Positions 1-11,407 of a DNA stretch of 64,000 nucleotides are shown here, in pieces. The DNA lies in contig UZAN01040127.1 of NCBI GenBank assembly GCA_900618425.1, positions 1 to 64,000 of the forward strand. Reading direction: 5' to 3'. The notes below the pieces were generated by a model. That model searched no databases and was not told the DNA's origin. It was given only the letters and a program-made list of their open reading frames with translations. The translations under genes were made by a program, and so were the position numbers. The DNA is from Echinostoma caproni (Eukaryota; Platyhelminthes; Trematoda; Plagiorchiida; Echinostomatidae). How positions within the stretch are numbered: position 1 is the first letter of the stretch; the number at the start of each line of letters is the position of its first letter.

Positions 1-2344
1 TTGTAATTTTGCCCTGTCCTCGACGGCTGCTAATAGATTATCAAATCTATGTATGATATCCATAATGCATTTGATAATGGGCAGCTTGGAGCATTCCCCA
101 AAGAACCAGAGATGGCCTGTCAGTGAGACCGATAGTTTGATCCGTTTTGCCGATAGTTTAGCGCACGAAGGATGAAAAGATCGTACACAATTTGCGCATG
201 AGATACCGGTCTTGATTTCTTTTCCACATTTTGATTCACCGCATGCTGCTGGCCCTGTTGTGGCCCCCGGAGCGGCACTAGTTGACACACTTCGACGACC
301 CATTTCGGATTGACGGTGAACGACGAGACTGACTGCGGTTGACAAAGGTCAAGTGCAACGAAAAGTGCACGTTCGGACCGATCATACGTATGTGGTGATG
401 ATTCTCACTGACGAGTAGAACAAGGACACAGGTCAGCTTGCGAATATCGATCGACTGAACTGGTCGTGGTGTGATGGACACACGTGTGAGTGCAAACGGC
501 ACAAAAACTGAATTGCACAACTATATATCCGGCACGCTTAAAACTGGGATTTGTTGGATGGAGCGTAATATTTCCTTCACAATGGTGTCACAATATTGAC
601 ACTTCGAAGGAAAATGAGCAACTTTGCACGCGTGAGTATTAGCAAAATATTTACTACAAATCACGGAAAAGCACAGTGGTGTGAATGGTATGGTTTATAT
701 CAGAGAGAGAGATATCGTTAGATAGATCTCACAGAGCTGAGTCGAACGAGCGTAAACTCGCCGCTGTATGACGTGTTATGGCGGAGTAAATCCGCTTAAA
801 CCGGGAGCGCACAAATGATGCGACCGCGTCCAAGCATGCGAAAATGACAGAATGAAAAAGTACATTATTGCTCGATTAGTGGCTAGGAACGGGAACAGGA
901 AGAACCGAAATGGAGCGAAAAATTTAAAATAATAGAAAATACTCGAAGATTTGACAGTTTTAGATAACAATCACCTTTTACTTTTCGGTTCCCTCAATGG
1001 CTATCAGTCGTACCTCTTGGCTCTGGGATCCACCTGAAGGGATCGTACAGAGATTCGCACTCAGTCTGTCCATCTTGCGGTCCAGTAATTTGATCGGTCT
1101 TAATGGCGGTGCGCCAGACGTATCAATCAAGGTGTCCAACTGTAGCACAATGGACGGTTAGTGGAACTTGGTTGAGGTCTGAGACCTAGTTGGTTTTACT
1201 GCCGAGTCCACCTCTTGCCTCTGACGTTCACACCATGTAGTCTGATTCTACAAATTCGGAGTATTATGCCTCCCGCCTAGTTAGAATGATCGGCGCGATA
1301 CTCGCGTACATAGACACAAGAGCCTTTTCGAACGCACCTTTTGGGGATAAAGATTGATTGACACATGTGGCCGTCGGAAGCATTGTAGTATGGACGGTTC
1401 TCAGCTTCAGTTTCACAGATTGGACGGTGGTGACGGTGGATTCAGATTTGATCGATACACAAATAGAACCTCGTTGAAAATCTATTTGGTATTCAAATAA
1501 GCATACCAGTTAACATTCATCCGTTACTTATTTTCCTTAGTTCAGCAGTTTGCACAATTGATTGGTTGGCTAAAGGCTATCCAACTGCCGTCTCTCTTTT
1601 GTTTTCCGTCTGATGACTGCTGAAATACGACGGTCCCGTGCTGATATGTACGTGCTAATGAACAGTTCGTATCTTCTTACTGTTGCATAGCAGTATATCT
1701 GCCACGTCGTAATGACCTACTCTCGTGAATTTGGAACCCTGATCTTGTGTGGAAGTGTATGCTATTGCGTTGGCAACACTCAGCACTACTGCCCAGTTCT
1801 GCTGTGAGTTATCGCTCACACGACTCGTTCGAGCTGATTTCATTTTACAGTGGTGCGTTAAAAGTTGTGTTCGAATCCCGCCATCTAGTTCGGCTTGGAC
1901 CGACCGACTGATTGTGGCTCACATGAACGGCCTCACCGTGTCATCATTTCATGATTTGGATGGCCGGAACGGGCAGTGACATTCCTCTCCCCCCCCCGGC
2001 TATTCTCCTAGAATAAACGATGAACTGCAACCACGTTACTGCTATTCGAAGTTCTTGGTTTTCAAGAACTAGGTCATCCCGTTTCTCCCACCGGTTTTAT
2101 TCCTTTCGTTTTCATTGCCGTTCCTCCCCACGTTTCGTGTGTTATGCTTCTCGAATCGATTTTACTTGAGTTACAGATGTGTTCTATATAATCTAAACTC
2201 TTCACTCTGTTTGGGTATAACTAATCCGTTCCAAATTCCATTCACTTACTTTTCTCCTTGATATTCTTTTTTCGAATCGTCTACTCTCATCCTCTATCCT
2301 TATTTGGGCTGTTCAACACTCCTCATGATTTGTTCCTCCTGAAG
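1..2344. other. Upstream flank, probably a BRF1 intron
   Basis: No coding exon could be supported here. The stretch precedes the first recognised BRF1 exon and is probably intron of that gene, because that exon begins with a splice acceptor rather than a start codon. Around 1862-1885 there is a tRNA box-B-like string (GTGTTCGAATCCCGCC), suggesting a tRNA-derived repeat reaching to about 1980. Earlier BRF1 exons (zinc ribbon, cyclin folds) were looked for and not seen. Confidence 0.4.
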
Positions 2345-2429
2345 GAATACATTCTTCAACCCCGAGAAGTGATGATAAAAGCAGCTGTGTGGTATAAAGC
2401 TAATGCAGATTATCTGGAGGCGGCTCGAA
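2345..2429 (+). CDS. BRF1: BRF1 exon, start of the TBP-binding block
   Basis: This 85-nt internal exon encodes about 28 residues beginning EYILQPREVMIKAAVWY and continuing to NADYLEAAR. In the BRF1/TFIIIB90 family the TBP-binding homology block starts with the pattern D/E-x-YIL-x-x-x-E-x-x-x-K-x-x-x-W-x-x-x-N-x-x-(Y/W)-L, and the spacing matches here. BRF1 bridges TBP and RNA polymerase III at tRNA and 5S promoters in the nucleus. The exon is preceded by AG (2343-2344) and followed by the strong donor GTAAGT at 2430. It ends in phase 1, and the next recognised exon supplies the two missing bases to give lysine. The identification rests on recalled family sequence plus the two downstream exons that continue the same domain in order. 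Confidence 0.82.
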
Positions 2430-3192
2430 GTAAGTGCATTCTTCTTACCGTTCGTTGACCGATTGCGGTATGTCTCCCTCGCATTCTCCCTTCTATTGCT
2501 TATTATTGTTTTATCCATACTTAGCACCGGTGGTCCCCTGAATGTCGTCTCGCATGTTGTCTCGTTACCTTCTCCCCTGCATGTGCGAGAAAGCAAGTAG
2601 TTCCTATAAAAGAGAAAGTTGAATGCTTTTAGGTCAAGTCAACCACATCTCTCAGTCCACCAGTTTTTCTTGTCGAACGACTTTGGAATATGCTTATTTA
2701 TAGTGACCAGATTCGAATGCAATGAGTTGTATGGTAACTTAGTTTAGATGGGACGAGAAGTGTATGGTTCTGTATCTTTCTGTTTGTGCTTGTGAGTGAG
2801 CCTCAGGCCACAGAACCATCGAGCAACCAGCTGTTTGGTCACTCACTCAAATGGTAGATCGACATGTCGGACCAATCGAACAAAACTGATTACACAATGA
2901 ACTATTAGGTTCCGGATAGCGATTAACAGCTGGTGTTTCTATTGTCCAAAGTGTATTGTTACTAGAAGAACTTCGCTGATCCAAAGGACGAACGGAGCAG
3001 TTTATAAATATTGTATAGGTTGAACGTTTAAATGCGACTGTTCCCCACAGTTGTTCGGGCGTGTTCTTCTGGCCCAGTATAACCTTATTATTTATACTGA
3101 AATGCGACCGGATGAAATCAGATTCCAGTTATAAATCATCCTTGCAAATAACTACGTTTTCCCTTCTCTTTACACACCATCCAACTCTCTAG

Positions 3193-3254
3193 AGAAACGA
3201 CTGGCTAAGAAACAAAAGCTGGAAGAAGAAGCCCGAAATCCGCCAAAGAAAAAG
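3193..3254 (+). CDS. BRF1: BRF1 exon, basic linker of the TBP-binding block
   Basis: This 62-nt exon lies between CTCTAG (acceptor, AG at 3191-3192) and the donor GTATCT at 3255. Joined to the previous exon in phase it reads K-KRLAKKQKLEEEARNPPKKK. In the family this position holds a charged helix of alternating E and K followed by a PKK motif, as seen here. The alternative acceptor two bases downstream would give an immediate stop, so the chosen boundary is the only workable one. It ends in phase 0, matching the last exon. The upstream intron is 763 bp and the downstream one 586 bp; neither contains anything else recognisable. Confidence 0.78.
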
Positions 3255-3840
3255 GTATCTGGTCAGCACAGCTAGTTGCTCTGAGTGTTTTTGATGCTTT
3301 TGGGTAAATGGACCACTTTCTATTCTCCATCACCGACTCGCATTGAGCGTGATTCGTGTTTTTATCCCTTCTCGATGGATTGTGTAACCGGTCATTCAGA
3401 TGTAAATGATTCGAAACATGGCCGTCATATGACACCGTGAAACCGTTGTATTTTACCTCTTTTGCAACCTCTTATTGTTTACTGTTGCGATGATAAGTTG
3501 AGGCCAGTCTGGTTGGCTTACAGACTAATGCAGACCCAGTTAACTGTTGTCCATTTGTAATGTTAACGTAGTGCTCAATTGTTTGCTACTTTGTTTATGT
3601 GGTGTTTTGCTTGTTGTTGCCCATTCCGACTTCATAATCATCGCCACTCACGTTGATAATCTAACAAGCTATATAGTAATCCTTTAACTTGTGTATTTTT
3701 GCTGTTCCGTGCTCTGTAGTTAATCTACCACCGATGCACACCCGGAACAGTTCTGACAATATTTGCAAGATTATCACACAGCTTGAGTATTATCTACTTG
3801 CTGTGTATTGTCCTCTTTTCTTTACCATTCTTTTTCCCAG

Positions 3841-4368
3841 CCACAACGTTCACGTCGTGCTCGCGCACCTCGAAAATTCGACTCACGCGATAAATTTGAG
3901 CCGATGGACGAGGAATCCGAGGACAAACCAATGTCCAGCAAAATCAATTACGAGGCATTGGAAGCTATTGTGGGTGCCTCGACCACTCAACCAATCATCC
4001 CTGCCAATCCAAGTGGTACTGTTACTCCCGGCCCTCTGTTAGCAGCCACTCTTTTGGCGGACGGTCCCGGTCCAAGTGCCACGGCGTCTGTGCCGTCTGA
4101 AGCTCCGACCAGTTCGAACACGAAATCCGGAACACCAAAGACGCAGCGGTCCACCCCGGCAGTACGGTTCGCCGATCAGCCTGAGGTCCGCGAGGTCCCC
4201 AATCTTCACGAGGCCGTAGCTCAGTCTGCTGTCAGTGTGGATAAAGATGGCCTAGAAGGGAACATCGTAGACCAGGAGGATGACGCATTTGAAGAAGAAG
4301 AGGATATGATCGAAGAGGACGAGGAAGAAGATGACGAGGTTTGGCAGGATGGAAATGATCTTTGGTGA
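3841..4368 (+). CDS. BRF1: BRF1 last exon with SSKINY motif and acidic tail
   Basis: The exon starts after a textbook polypyrimidine tract and CAG (3838-3840) and runs 175 codons to TGA at 4366-4368. It opens with a basic segment (PQRSRRARAPRKFDSRDKF), then reaches MSSKINYEALEAIVG at 3931-3975. The SSKINY string followed by a short hydrophobic helix is a signature of the BRF1 TBP-binding domain (human ISSKINYSVL, from memory). The middle is low-complexity, rich in P, T, S and A. The C-terminus is a run of E and D ending DDEVWQDGNDLW, comparable to the acidic tail of animal BRF1. The gene is on the plus strand and its N-terminal part lies outside the window or is unrecognised. Ordinary composition, no frameshift. 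Confidence 0.88.
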   Translation, partial: PQRSRRARAPRKFDSRDKFEPMDEESEDKPMSSKINYEALEAIVGASTTQPIIPANPSGTVTPGPLLAATLLADGPGPSATASVPSEAPTSSNTKSGTPKTQRSTPAVRFADQPEVREVPNLHEAVAQSAVSVDKDGLEGNIVDQEDDAFEEEEDMIEEDEEEDDEVWQDGNDLW

Positions 4369-4760
4369 TGGGGAAAATTCGGTTCTCTTGCTTGTGAACT
4401 GTGGAAAAATAGCAATATTTGTTTCCAACTTTCTGTACAGATTTGTTATGCTTGTTATTTTCATGCTTTCCTTGACAGATCTTTTGTAAAGTTCCACTTT
4501 TGTACCCTTGAAGCATTTTCTCCCTTCGCTGAGCACATCCGTACCAACAATTCAGTTTCACTTCATGATAGCAAGGGTTCTTATCTAGGATAAATCTGCT
4601 CATCCTATGATGCTCCACTTGTGAATAGATCTCCCCACTCTGGTCATTCTCTATCAGCTTCCGTTACATTGTTTTCCCATCCAGTTTTCCTCTTCAATAG
4701 CAATGGTTCGAAATTCCATACAGTCCACCCGTTTTTAATCTGACCATTCGATGACCATAA

Positions 4761-4815
4761 AATAAAATCTGGTCCAATTCATGTTACCTGAAAATATTGT
4801 CTAATTGTTAATAAA
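4761..4815 (+). terminator. BRF1 polyadenylation signals
   Basis: Two canonical AATAAA hexamers lie 392 and 441 bases after the BRF1 stop codon (4761-4766 and 4810-4815). They are the first canonical signals downstream on this strand that I noted and plausibly define alternative 3' ends of the transcript. The cleavage site itself cannot be read from sequence. Confidence 0.5.
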
Positions 4816-5461
4816 TTACAGGCGAAATTTCATATATTCAAAGTCAGGAATAGGTTTTATTCATTTTTTTGGGTGGCTACGTGGAAACTAAAATTATGTA
4901 TTCAGAGCCTGTAAAGAGCTTGTTGTGACTGGAATGAGTCCAATATATTGTAGGTTATGGAGTGTTAGACGTTTAGTAGTGGTTATAGCATAAATAACTG
5001 GAACATCACGTAGTTACTATAGTGACCATACAGTTTATGGTGTGAACGAGTTTCGTCTGGCCATTTCAAATCTTTTAAAGAGGAAGGAACTTCTTATGTG
5101 CAATGAATTCAATTCGATACTGATGGTATTTAGCACTTTTTCACGTTATCACTGTCGGAGACCAGAAAAATACTAAATTCTGCAATCAACAGAAGTGACT
5201 GCAGATCAATTAAAGAAGTTAGGTATATGCCATCACTACACAAACCGAGCTGTTAAACGTGGGGAAGGGTACTCTCAAGAACCGAAGCCTGAAATGAAGA
5301 ATTGGTTAATGATGCTGCCTATATATTCAAGTGAAGTCAAAAATCGCTTTATATGAATATTACGCAAAACATTCGGTACTATCAACTGGCGTTTTGAGGG
5401 ATGAACAACTGGACTAATGTGATCAAAATAAAATGCGGCACGGCTCCGTTCAGTCGAAAGT

Positions 5462-5560
5462 GTGGCGTTGTTCCAGTGGCTAAGGTCATAAAAATAGCAA
5501 CCTGAAGGTCCTGACTTCGGACCCCACCAGAGCCGCTCAACTTCCCCCGTATGTGTATTT
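5462..5560 (+). repeat. tRNA-headed SINE-like repeat
   Basis: The head reads like a degenerate tRNA: TTCCAGTGGCTAAGGTC resembles a box A/D-arm and GGTCCTGACTTCGGACCCC a box B/T-arm, about 45 bases apart. The tail is unrelated to tRNA. A SINE is the simplest reading, though a lone tRNA pseudogene is possible. Confidence 0.4.
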
Positions 5561-8500
5561 TGCGGGCGACGTTTGTGTGGACGCCTTTCTCTCCTCTCGA
5601 TATTTGATTATACGTTAGGCGATATTTCTCTGTACTTATTTAATCCGGTCGATTTCTTCTAATAAACTAACCACTCCCTCTCGGTGACAGGAGATTATGG
5701 CATGATATTCCGTGTTTCGCTTGCGATCGTCGTTCGTGTCTACTCCGACTACAGGCTCACCGCGAGGGCAGTACCAGAAGTACATAGTGTAGTCGGTTGG
5801 ATGGGTATCTGATCGGCTGGGGCATCACTGATTCATGATTCGAATTGGTCTAGTCCGACCGCTACCGCTCGAATTTTCTTACCTCTCCCTATTAGTCCTC
5901 TACATTGTGTTAATGTGGGGAACGTAAAACAATAAGAGGATTGTTCGTTTGAATTCCACCTGTTTTATTGCTCATTTGCGCTCGCCATGCAGATGCGTGT
6001 ACTAATAATACAGGCCAATAAAAAGTGCATTAGCTTAATGTCACCTTGTTTCTGATGACCGAATCAGAAGCAATGCGTGGCCATGAATAGAGAAACGCTT
6101 ATTATCCGCCTTTTCATATGGACTTCACATTCACTAGTATCCATTTAGCAAACAAAGCCATTTGATTCGCTAACGAGCAGTAATCTGTCTGTCTAGGTAT
6201 GTAGAACCAATCTGTGAACGACTTTTCAGTTCCCAACAATGAAAGTGACCAATTGATGATCAGTAAGATTAAGTAATTATGATGAAATTGCTCGAATACG
6301 GCGAGAAAACAAATTTCCTTCTCCTATTTTGAAATCAAACAACTTTTCAGCATTTGGTCTGTCTGTTTTATCGTCTTTCAAGCGGCTGGCCGTGCGCTTG
6401 TATCTGTGAAACTGTGCTAGTTTGGTGATTTGCACCTTTATTGCGAATTTACTCCTCCACGCTCCCCGGGGTTGACTCTTTGTTCTTTACTCAAACGTAT
6501 GACTACGGCCAGCCTGCGCTTTGAAAAGTGCACGTTGTGATGTTCTTTAACTAGTACAATATAAAACTGAATTAAATCTTTTCCGATCTGCGTATATTTG
6601 TCTGATAGGTCAGAAAGAGTACGGAAACACAGAAAGAAGGATAATTTCATAAATCAATGGATATGTGGGGGGGGGGGGGCCNAATACACGTCTCCCGGAT
6701 TGGGTGCAATTGTGTGGCTTTGGGATCACGTGGATAGCTGATCACTTGAGCGTACAGCTCCAATTGATAGGGTTGAACTGAAGCTGGAAACGTTCGAGCG
6801 AGACCATGTCCCTTCGCTCCGATTTTCGCAATTGTTCCCGTTGTTCTATCAGCTGTAACATTCGAGGTATACCGTGAGAGCGGGGGAACACGAGATATTC
6901 AGGTTATTTTAACTGATTTAGTGAAAAAAAGTGAACTGGTTGTTATTTCAAAATGGACTTGATCAGGATTGGCTTCTTTTCTTTCGCTTTGAATTGGTTG
7001 ACATTTTCTTTGAATTTATCGCGGTTTGGTTGAGTGGAGCACTCCATTTAGGTCGGCTAGAATCAGCTATTTTTCTGTGAGGCTTTGATGCTTTCCTTCA
7101 GTTTAACATTGTGCTTATCGCATTACCGCTTTCCTAAATGTCAGAATAATACCTTCAGATTGAGGATTTCTGACATCACACTGAAATCTTTTGGCCGCGG
7201 CATAAACCTCTCTTCATATATTCCTTCTAATGAGATAAAATAAAAAACATGCAGATTCATATATAAGTCAACAGAGAATAACTTCCACCTTAAAGAAGTA
7301 TTCTCTATTATCATGACAATGCACTGCGATGGAGTGATGTAAGTAAGAACCATTGATCAAAAGCGCTTGGTTACTACAGGCTCTGCTATTCCGCCATAAG
7401 TGACGTCTAACTGTCAGATTTAGGAAAACTTCTTCTTCCATGCTGACAGTTATTCTAGTGTACACCGAATCATTAAGCAATGCGAAGTTTTCTCAAATTC
7501 GGTGGGTTTTTTCCACCGATAAAGCCTCTAAACCTTGCAATTTAACTGAAGTGGTTCTAATAGATCACGCGTGATTTATCTGCATAGGTTACTTTTCCAT
7601 CAACCAAGAGGTTGGCTATCAAAACTCCACTTCGAAATAATACTCTAAGGTGTGCGGCGCGTTGAATAAGCGTCTTTTAGTGTCACCATGCCCAAACCGG
7701 ATGAAGGACCCAAGAATTTATAGCATATATTTGAAGCCGAGACAAGTTATCCGAGAGGAGTAGTTTCTGAATGGGACAAGTTCAATGTCGAATTCATTCA
7801 ATTACCGCCAAGCTGTTGGACTTTGAATTTAATCGAAAAAATTATCCGTGTTAGAAACAGGGGTAAGTTAGCTAACTCGAGAGTGGTCGTCAATGGCCAG
7901 GGTGTAGCGTGTGTTAGAGGAAACTGACAAATGTCTACGTTCAGTACTCAAAAATAAAGAATGGCAAATAGAACATTGACAAAATGGATATAGCATACTT
8001 GTGTTATGCTCCCAAAAGATCAGTGCCGCCCTGAGGAGAATTGTTTATTACGGACCACAGTTAAGCTATAGATAAATTGGCGTATAACAAGACGTTTCAT
8101 TTGGAACATGCCATCAAAATTCCCAGCAGGAAAAGATAATGAATGGACCAGTCCGGAGTTATCGTTTTGAGCACCGCAATGCGTTCAACGGAGTCTTGTT
8201 GATTTTTGACCGTTGAAAACCGCCCATCACATTCCTTTGCGCAATTTAACCACACCACTCACCAATGTGATTAGTACCTCGTAGCACTTGTATGTGGCGC
8301 ACGAGTCATTTTTATATATAAATTATTATTGCTTGAGGCTTTATTATTTTTGAACTGATGCACCAGCAACCGTTGTCCAAATTGAGAAATCGTACACTCT
8401 ATTGTTATTTGACTAAAAAAGACGCAACGTCAGAGGCGAATATTGTTACATATATGTTGGGTTGTCTTGGGGCATACCATATTTAATCCCGTGAATTCGA

Positions 8501-10384
8501 TTCTCAATACTAAGCGTTGTGAGGAAAAAAATGTGATGAAAGTCAGGGTGTTGCGCGAGTTTGATCAATAGCTGTGGAAATTTGCTTCGTCCAAGGTACT
8601 CACATTCCAAATTTTACTCCGGCTGTCCTTATGCTAAAATGTACTTGTGCCTTTCCGAATTTCTGTGTGCGAGGGGTGGAGCCGCGCTGATAAACTGGAT
8701 TCTGCCAGATAGGTTGTGCGTGAAAAGACCGGAAGGAGTCTATCAAGTGAATCCGCTTCTTGCAGGCAAGCTNCCTGTATGTTCAGGCTAGAAAATTAAT
8801 TACAGCTCCCATGCATCGAACCACTGTGTTTATCTCAAACCTCATAACCTTCTGCATTAAAACGATAACGTCATCTTCTATAAAGATGCAAATGCTAGCA
8901 CAGGTCTGTTGTTGTCGTACAAAGCGCGTCTGCGAGGACTTTCGGTTACGATTCTCTTTAGTTTGATAACGGAAATGCTTTGCAGTGAAAACCCTTGTAC
9001 TTCTTCCCAAGAGCTTATCGAGGATTTTTGGGCAGTATATATTCTGACGGGTTGAATCTGCATCTAAAATGAAAGGAGCTTTTACGTTGTAAATAATTGA
9101 ACAACGTTACATGCAGCTAATAAAGACGCCTTGAAAGCAGGGAAGATCACTTTGAGGCTCTTACCAACGAGTCTTTTGTGTCCAGTCACTAACATATTTT
9201 GAATACGCGCGCCCCGTAGTCTGACCAAACAGAATCAACTTCACACAATGCTGGATTATAATACCCTTTCCTCAACCCTAATTAAAGAGGGTGAAACTCG
9301 CTCGTTAAGAGAACTATCAATGTTTTTCTGTACTGCTCAGACAGCCACTTTTTCTCGCAAGAAAGCTATGACTATCCCTATCCTGAGAATGGTCTCGTGC
9401 AATGACTGCATAAGTTAATAGGGTGCAAAGACTAATAAAAGTGGCACCAAAGCTTTTAGCATCAGTGCCCTGTCTGCGGATTCATCGAAAAAGGTAAATA
9501 AATAACTGGAGAGTTAGAGGATTTTTTGGCACCGATTCGGAATGTGCTATTCAGATATTTACTCTCCTGCAGATACTTAGGCATCATCAGGTGTGCTAAA
9601 CAGCAATTGTCTCAGTACTGATTTGGATTGACTATCTTCCTGACTTCAGCTTTACAATCCCCATTTCATCCAGAAAGCTATATACTTGACACAGTGATGA
9701 CAATAACTCTTTCTGTGCGGCGTGTTTGGAGTTTCGTATCCAGGCGGGACTATGGATTTGCAACACTGATGAGCTCTACTGAGAGCAAAACTATAGATAT
9801 GAGTGCGTGGTTGACTGGATGAACTGAGGATTGTCCGTGAAGATGAAATCTCATAAATGGTCTGTCGAAATGAATGTCACCGATTCCACACGGCTAATCA
9901 TACGTAACTGCAGCTTAAATTTATCGTAGTATTTCTTGAAATAGGAGCAAAATTCAACTCGGTTGAGGTCTTTTTTGAGAAAATGCTTTTGGGGGATTAC
10001 GACAACACAGAATCTTTTTTATTTTCTCAGAGCTCCTCATTAGCACACATTGGATTAAATAAGATCAAATGGGCACAGTCCACCGTCATTTGCCGTCTCC
10101 ACCAGGGTCCATCAAATCTACCATGCATCTTGTTCCCAGCAAACTTCGTCGCATGATCCCCTAGAAATATATTTCTTTAGACTGACCTACAATGAAATGG
10201 AGCTTTGCCTGTGGATCCGAGGTTTTTACTTGAAGTGAATCGGTGGTATATTCTTGTTGGGTGAAATTGCTCGAGCAACCACCAAAGTTCAAAGCCTAGG
10301 GAAACTTCGTTCCTTCGAATCAGATTCTTGGTGATGAGCTAGTTGTGATCAACGTCTTTATTCACGTCGTGTTGGTCTTGGCCA

Positions 10385-10510
10385 AACGATAAAGTTTAAA
10401 GCTTATCGCCACAAACAGTCTGGGTTCGAATCCCACCGCCTAACTCTGCCCTGCTATGTTTCCAGATGGTGTATAAATGACTGCAGCCCATTTGCGTATT
10501 CAATAAAAGG
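10385..10510 (+). repeat. tRNA-headed SINE-like repeat
   Basis: A clear box B, GGTTCGAATCCCACCGCC, lies about 10424-10441, preceded by weak box-A-like sequence (GGCCAAACGATAAAG). It ends towards an A-rich AATAAAAGG run near 10501. Similar box B strings occur elsewhere in the window. Confidence 0.4.
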
Positions 10511-11161
10511 AAGTAAAAACATTCAATGCGCTGAAATAGAAAACGGTGGTCCTATTGAATACGCGATGATCACGTGCACAGAAAAATCAGGTTGCCATTC
10601 GGCAACTTTTGGTACGGTCTGGACATCTTATCTCCAAAGGAACGGATGAGCACCGTATACATCATTTCTGGGAAACATAAATAATCATTTATTAAGACAC
10701 AAATCGGAATTTAGCTCTTCTGGTAGCTGGAAGCCAAATCTGGTACACAAGCAAACACATGCACACAGTCTCTTTCCGTTCTGTGTGTGTGAGCATCTAC
10801 AAGCAGCAATGAAATAATCTGCGGAAAGCCACGCTTGTGTCCTAGAATTAATATCTACACCGTTCAACGGTACAGCTCACATTATTTGCTGTGCCCTAGC
10901 AAGATCTGGACCCTTCGTTTCGCTAACTTTCCCAGCTGACCTTGAAGCAGTACCCGAGTTTGGTGACTACGTGATGCATGAATGCTACACCTAATACCGG
11001 TGACTCCCGCGATAAAACAAATACTTAAGCAAGACAGTAAATATTGAAAATGGTTACGCTGCGAAACAAAATTAGACAGCCTAACTCCATATTATCGTTC
11101 TGACTTTCTTTTTTCCGTCATATGCACTGCTCACTCTGTGTTTATTCGGGGAAGGACTTAC

Positions 11162-11268
11162 TTCCTTGTTTGCATCACGAAATTTGACCAGAAACTCCCG
11201 TTTCGTTGTACGAGCCATTTCAGCTTTTTCGTCCATTTTTCGACACAATTCTTCCACTTGTTTGGCTT
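11162..11268 (-). CDS. Exon of the same charged coiled-coil protein
   Basis: This 107-nt minus-strand segment follows acceptor TTTCAG and is closed by a consensus donor GAA|GTAAGT. Joined in phase to the exon at 11323-11405 it reads E-AKQVEELCRKMDEKAEMART and then TKREFLVKFRDANKE: 35 codons of almost pure helix-forming, charged sequence with heptad-like spacing. Both splice sites are good and the phase is consistent, which is the main argument that it is real. The protein family is unresolved; a cilium-associated coiled coil or another filament-type protein would fit. The segment is short, so a chance open frame is not excluded. Confidence 0.45.
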
Positions 11269-11322
11269 CTGAAAGTCAGTGAATGAATGAGTTCAAATAC
11301 TGAGCCGACAAAAGGCACATAC

Positions 11323-11405
11323 CCATAGATTTGAGCTTATCCGTTTCTTTCGTTCGTTTTGCCTTGTCCAACATCTGTTGTTTGAGTCCTTGCCGCAGAT
11401 AGGAC
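11323..11405 (-). CDS. Exon of a charged coiled-coil protein
   Basis: On the minus strand this 83-nt segment lies between an acceptor CACATAG (AG at 11406-11407) and the donor GTATGT (11322 downward). It encodes SYLRQGLKQQMLDKAKRTKE and then TDKLKSM, lysine- and glutamine-rich and helix-prone. It ends in phase 1 and continues without a stop into the next exon across a 54-bp intron. The pattern of a G-L-x-x-Q-hydrophobic helix followed by charged repeats resembles ciliary or trichohyalin-plectin-homology coiled-coil proteins such as CFAP53, but this is resemblance from memory only. No further exons on either side could be fixed. Confidence 0.42.
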
Positions 11406-11407
11406 CT

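Larger units (their letters stand above)
4816..11160. other. Intergenic or intronic DNA with sparse repeats
   Basis: No supportable gene. It holds a tRNA-headed repeat near 5462-5560, a G homopolymer at 6667-6679 next to a single N (6682), another single N at 8773, and a second tRNA-like box B (GGGTTCGAATCCCACCGCC) near 10423-10441. Open frames in this stretch are short and carry no recognisable motif. Confidence 0.5.

Noticed and set aside
4221..4618. Antisense open frames under the BRF1 acidic tail, including a serine run.
   Set aside because: The serine run is the mirror of the GAA/GAG-rich acidic codons of BRF1 on the other strand.
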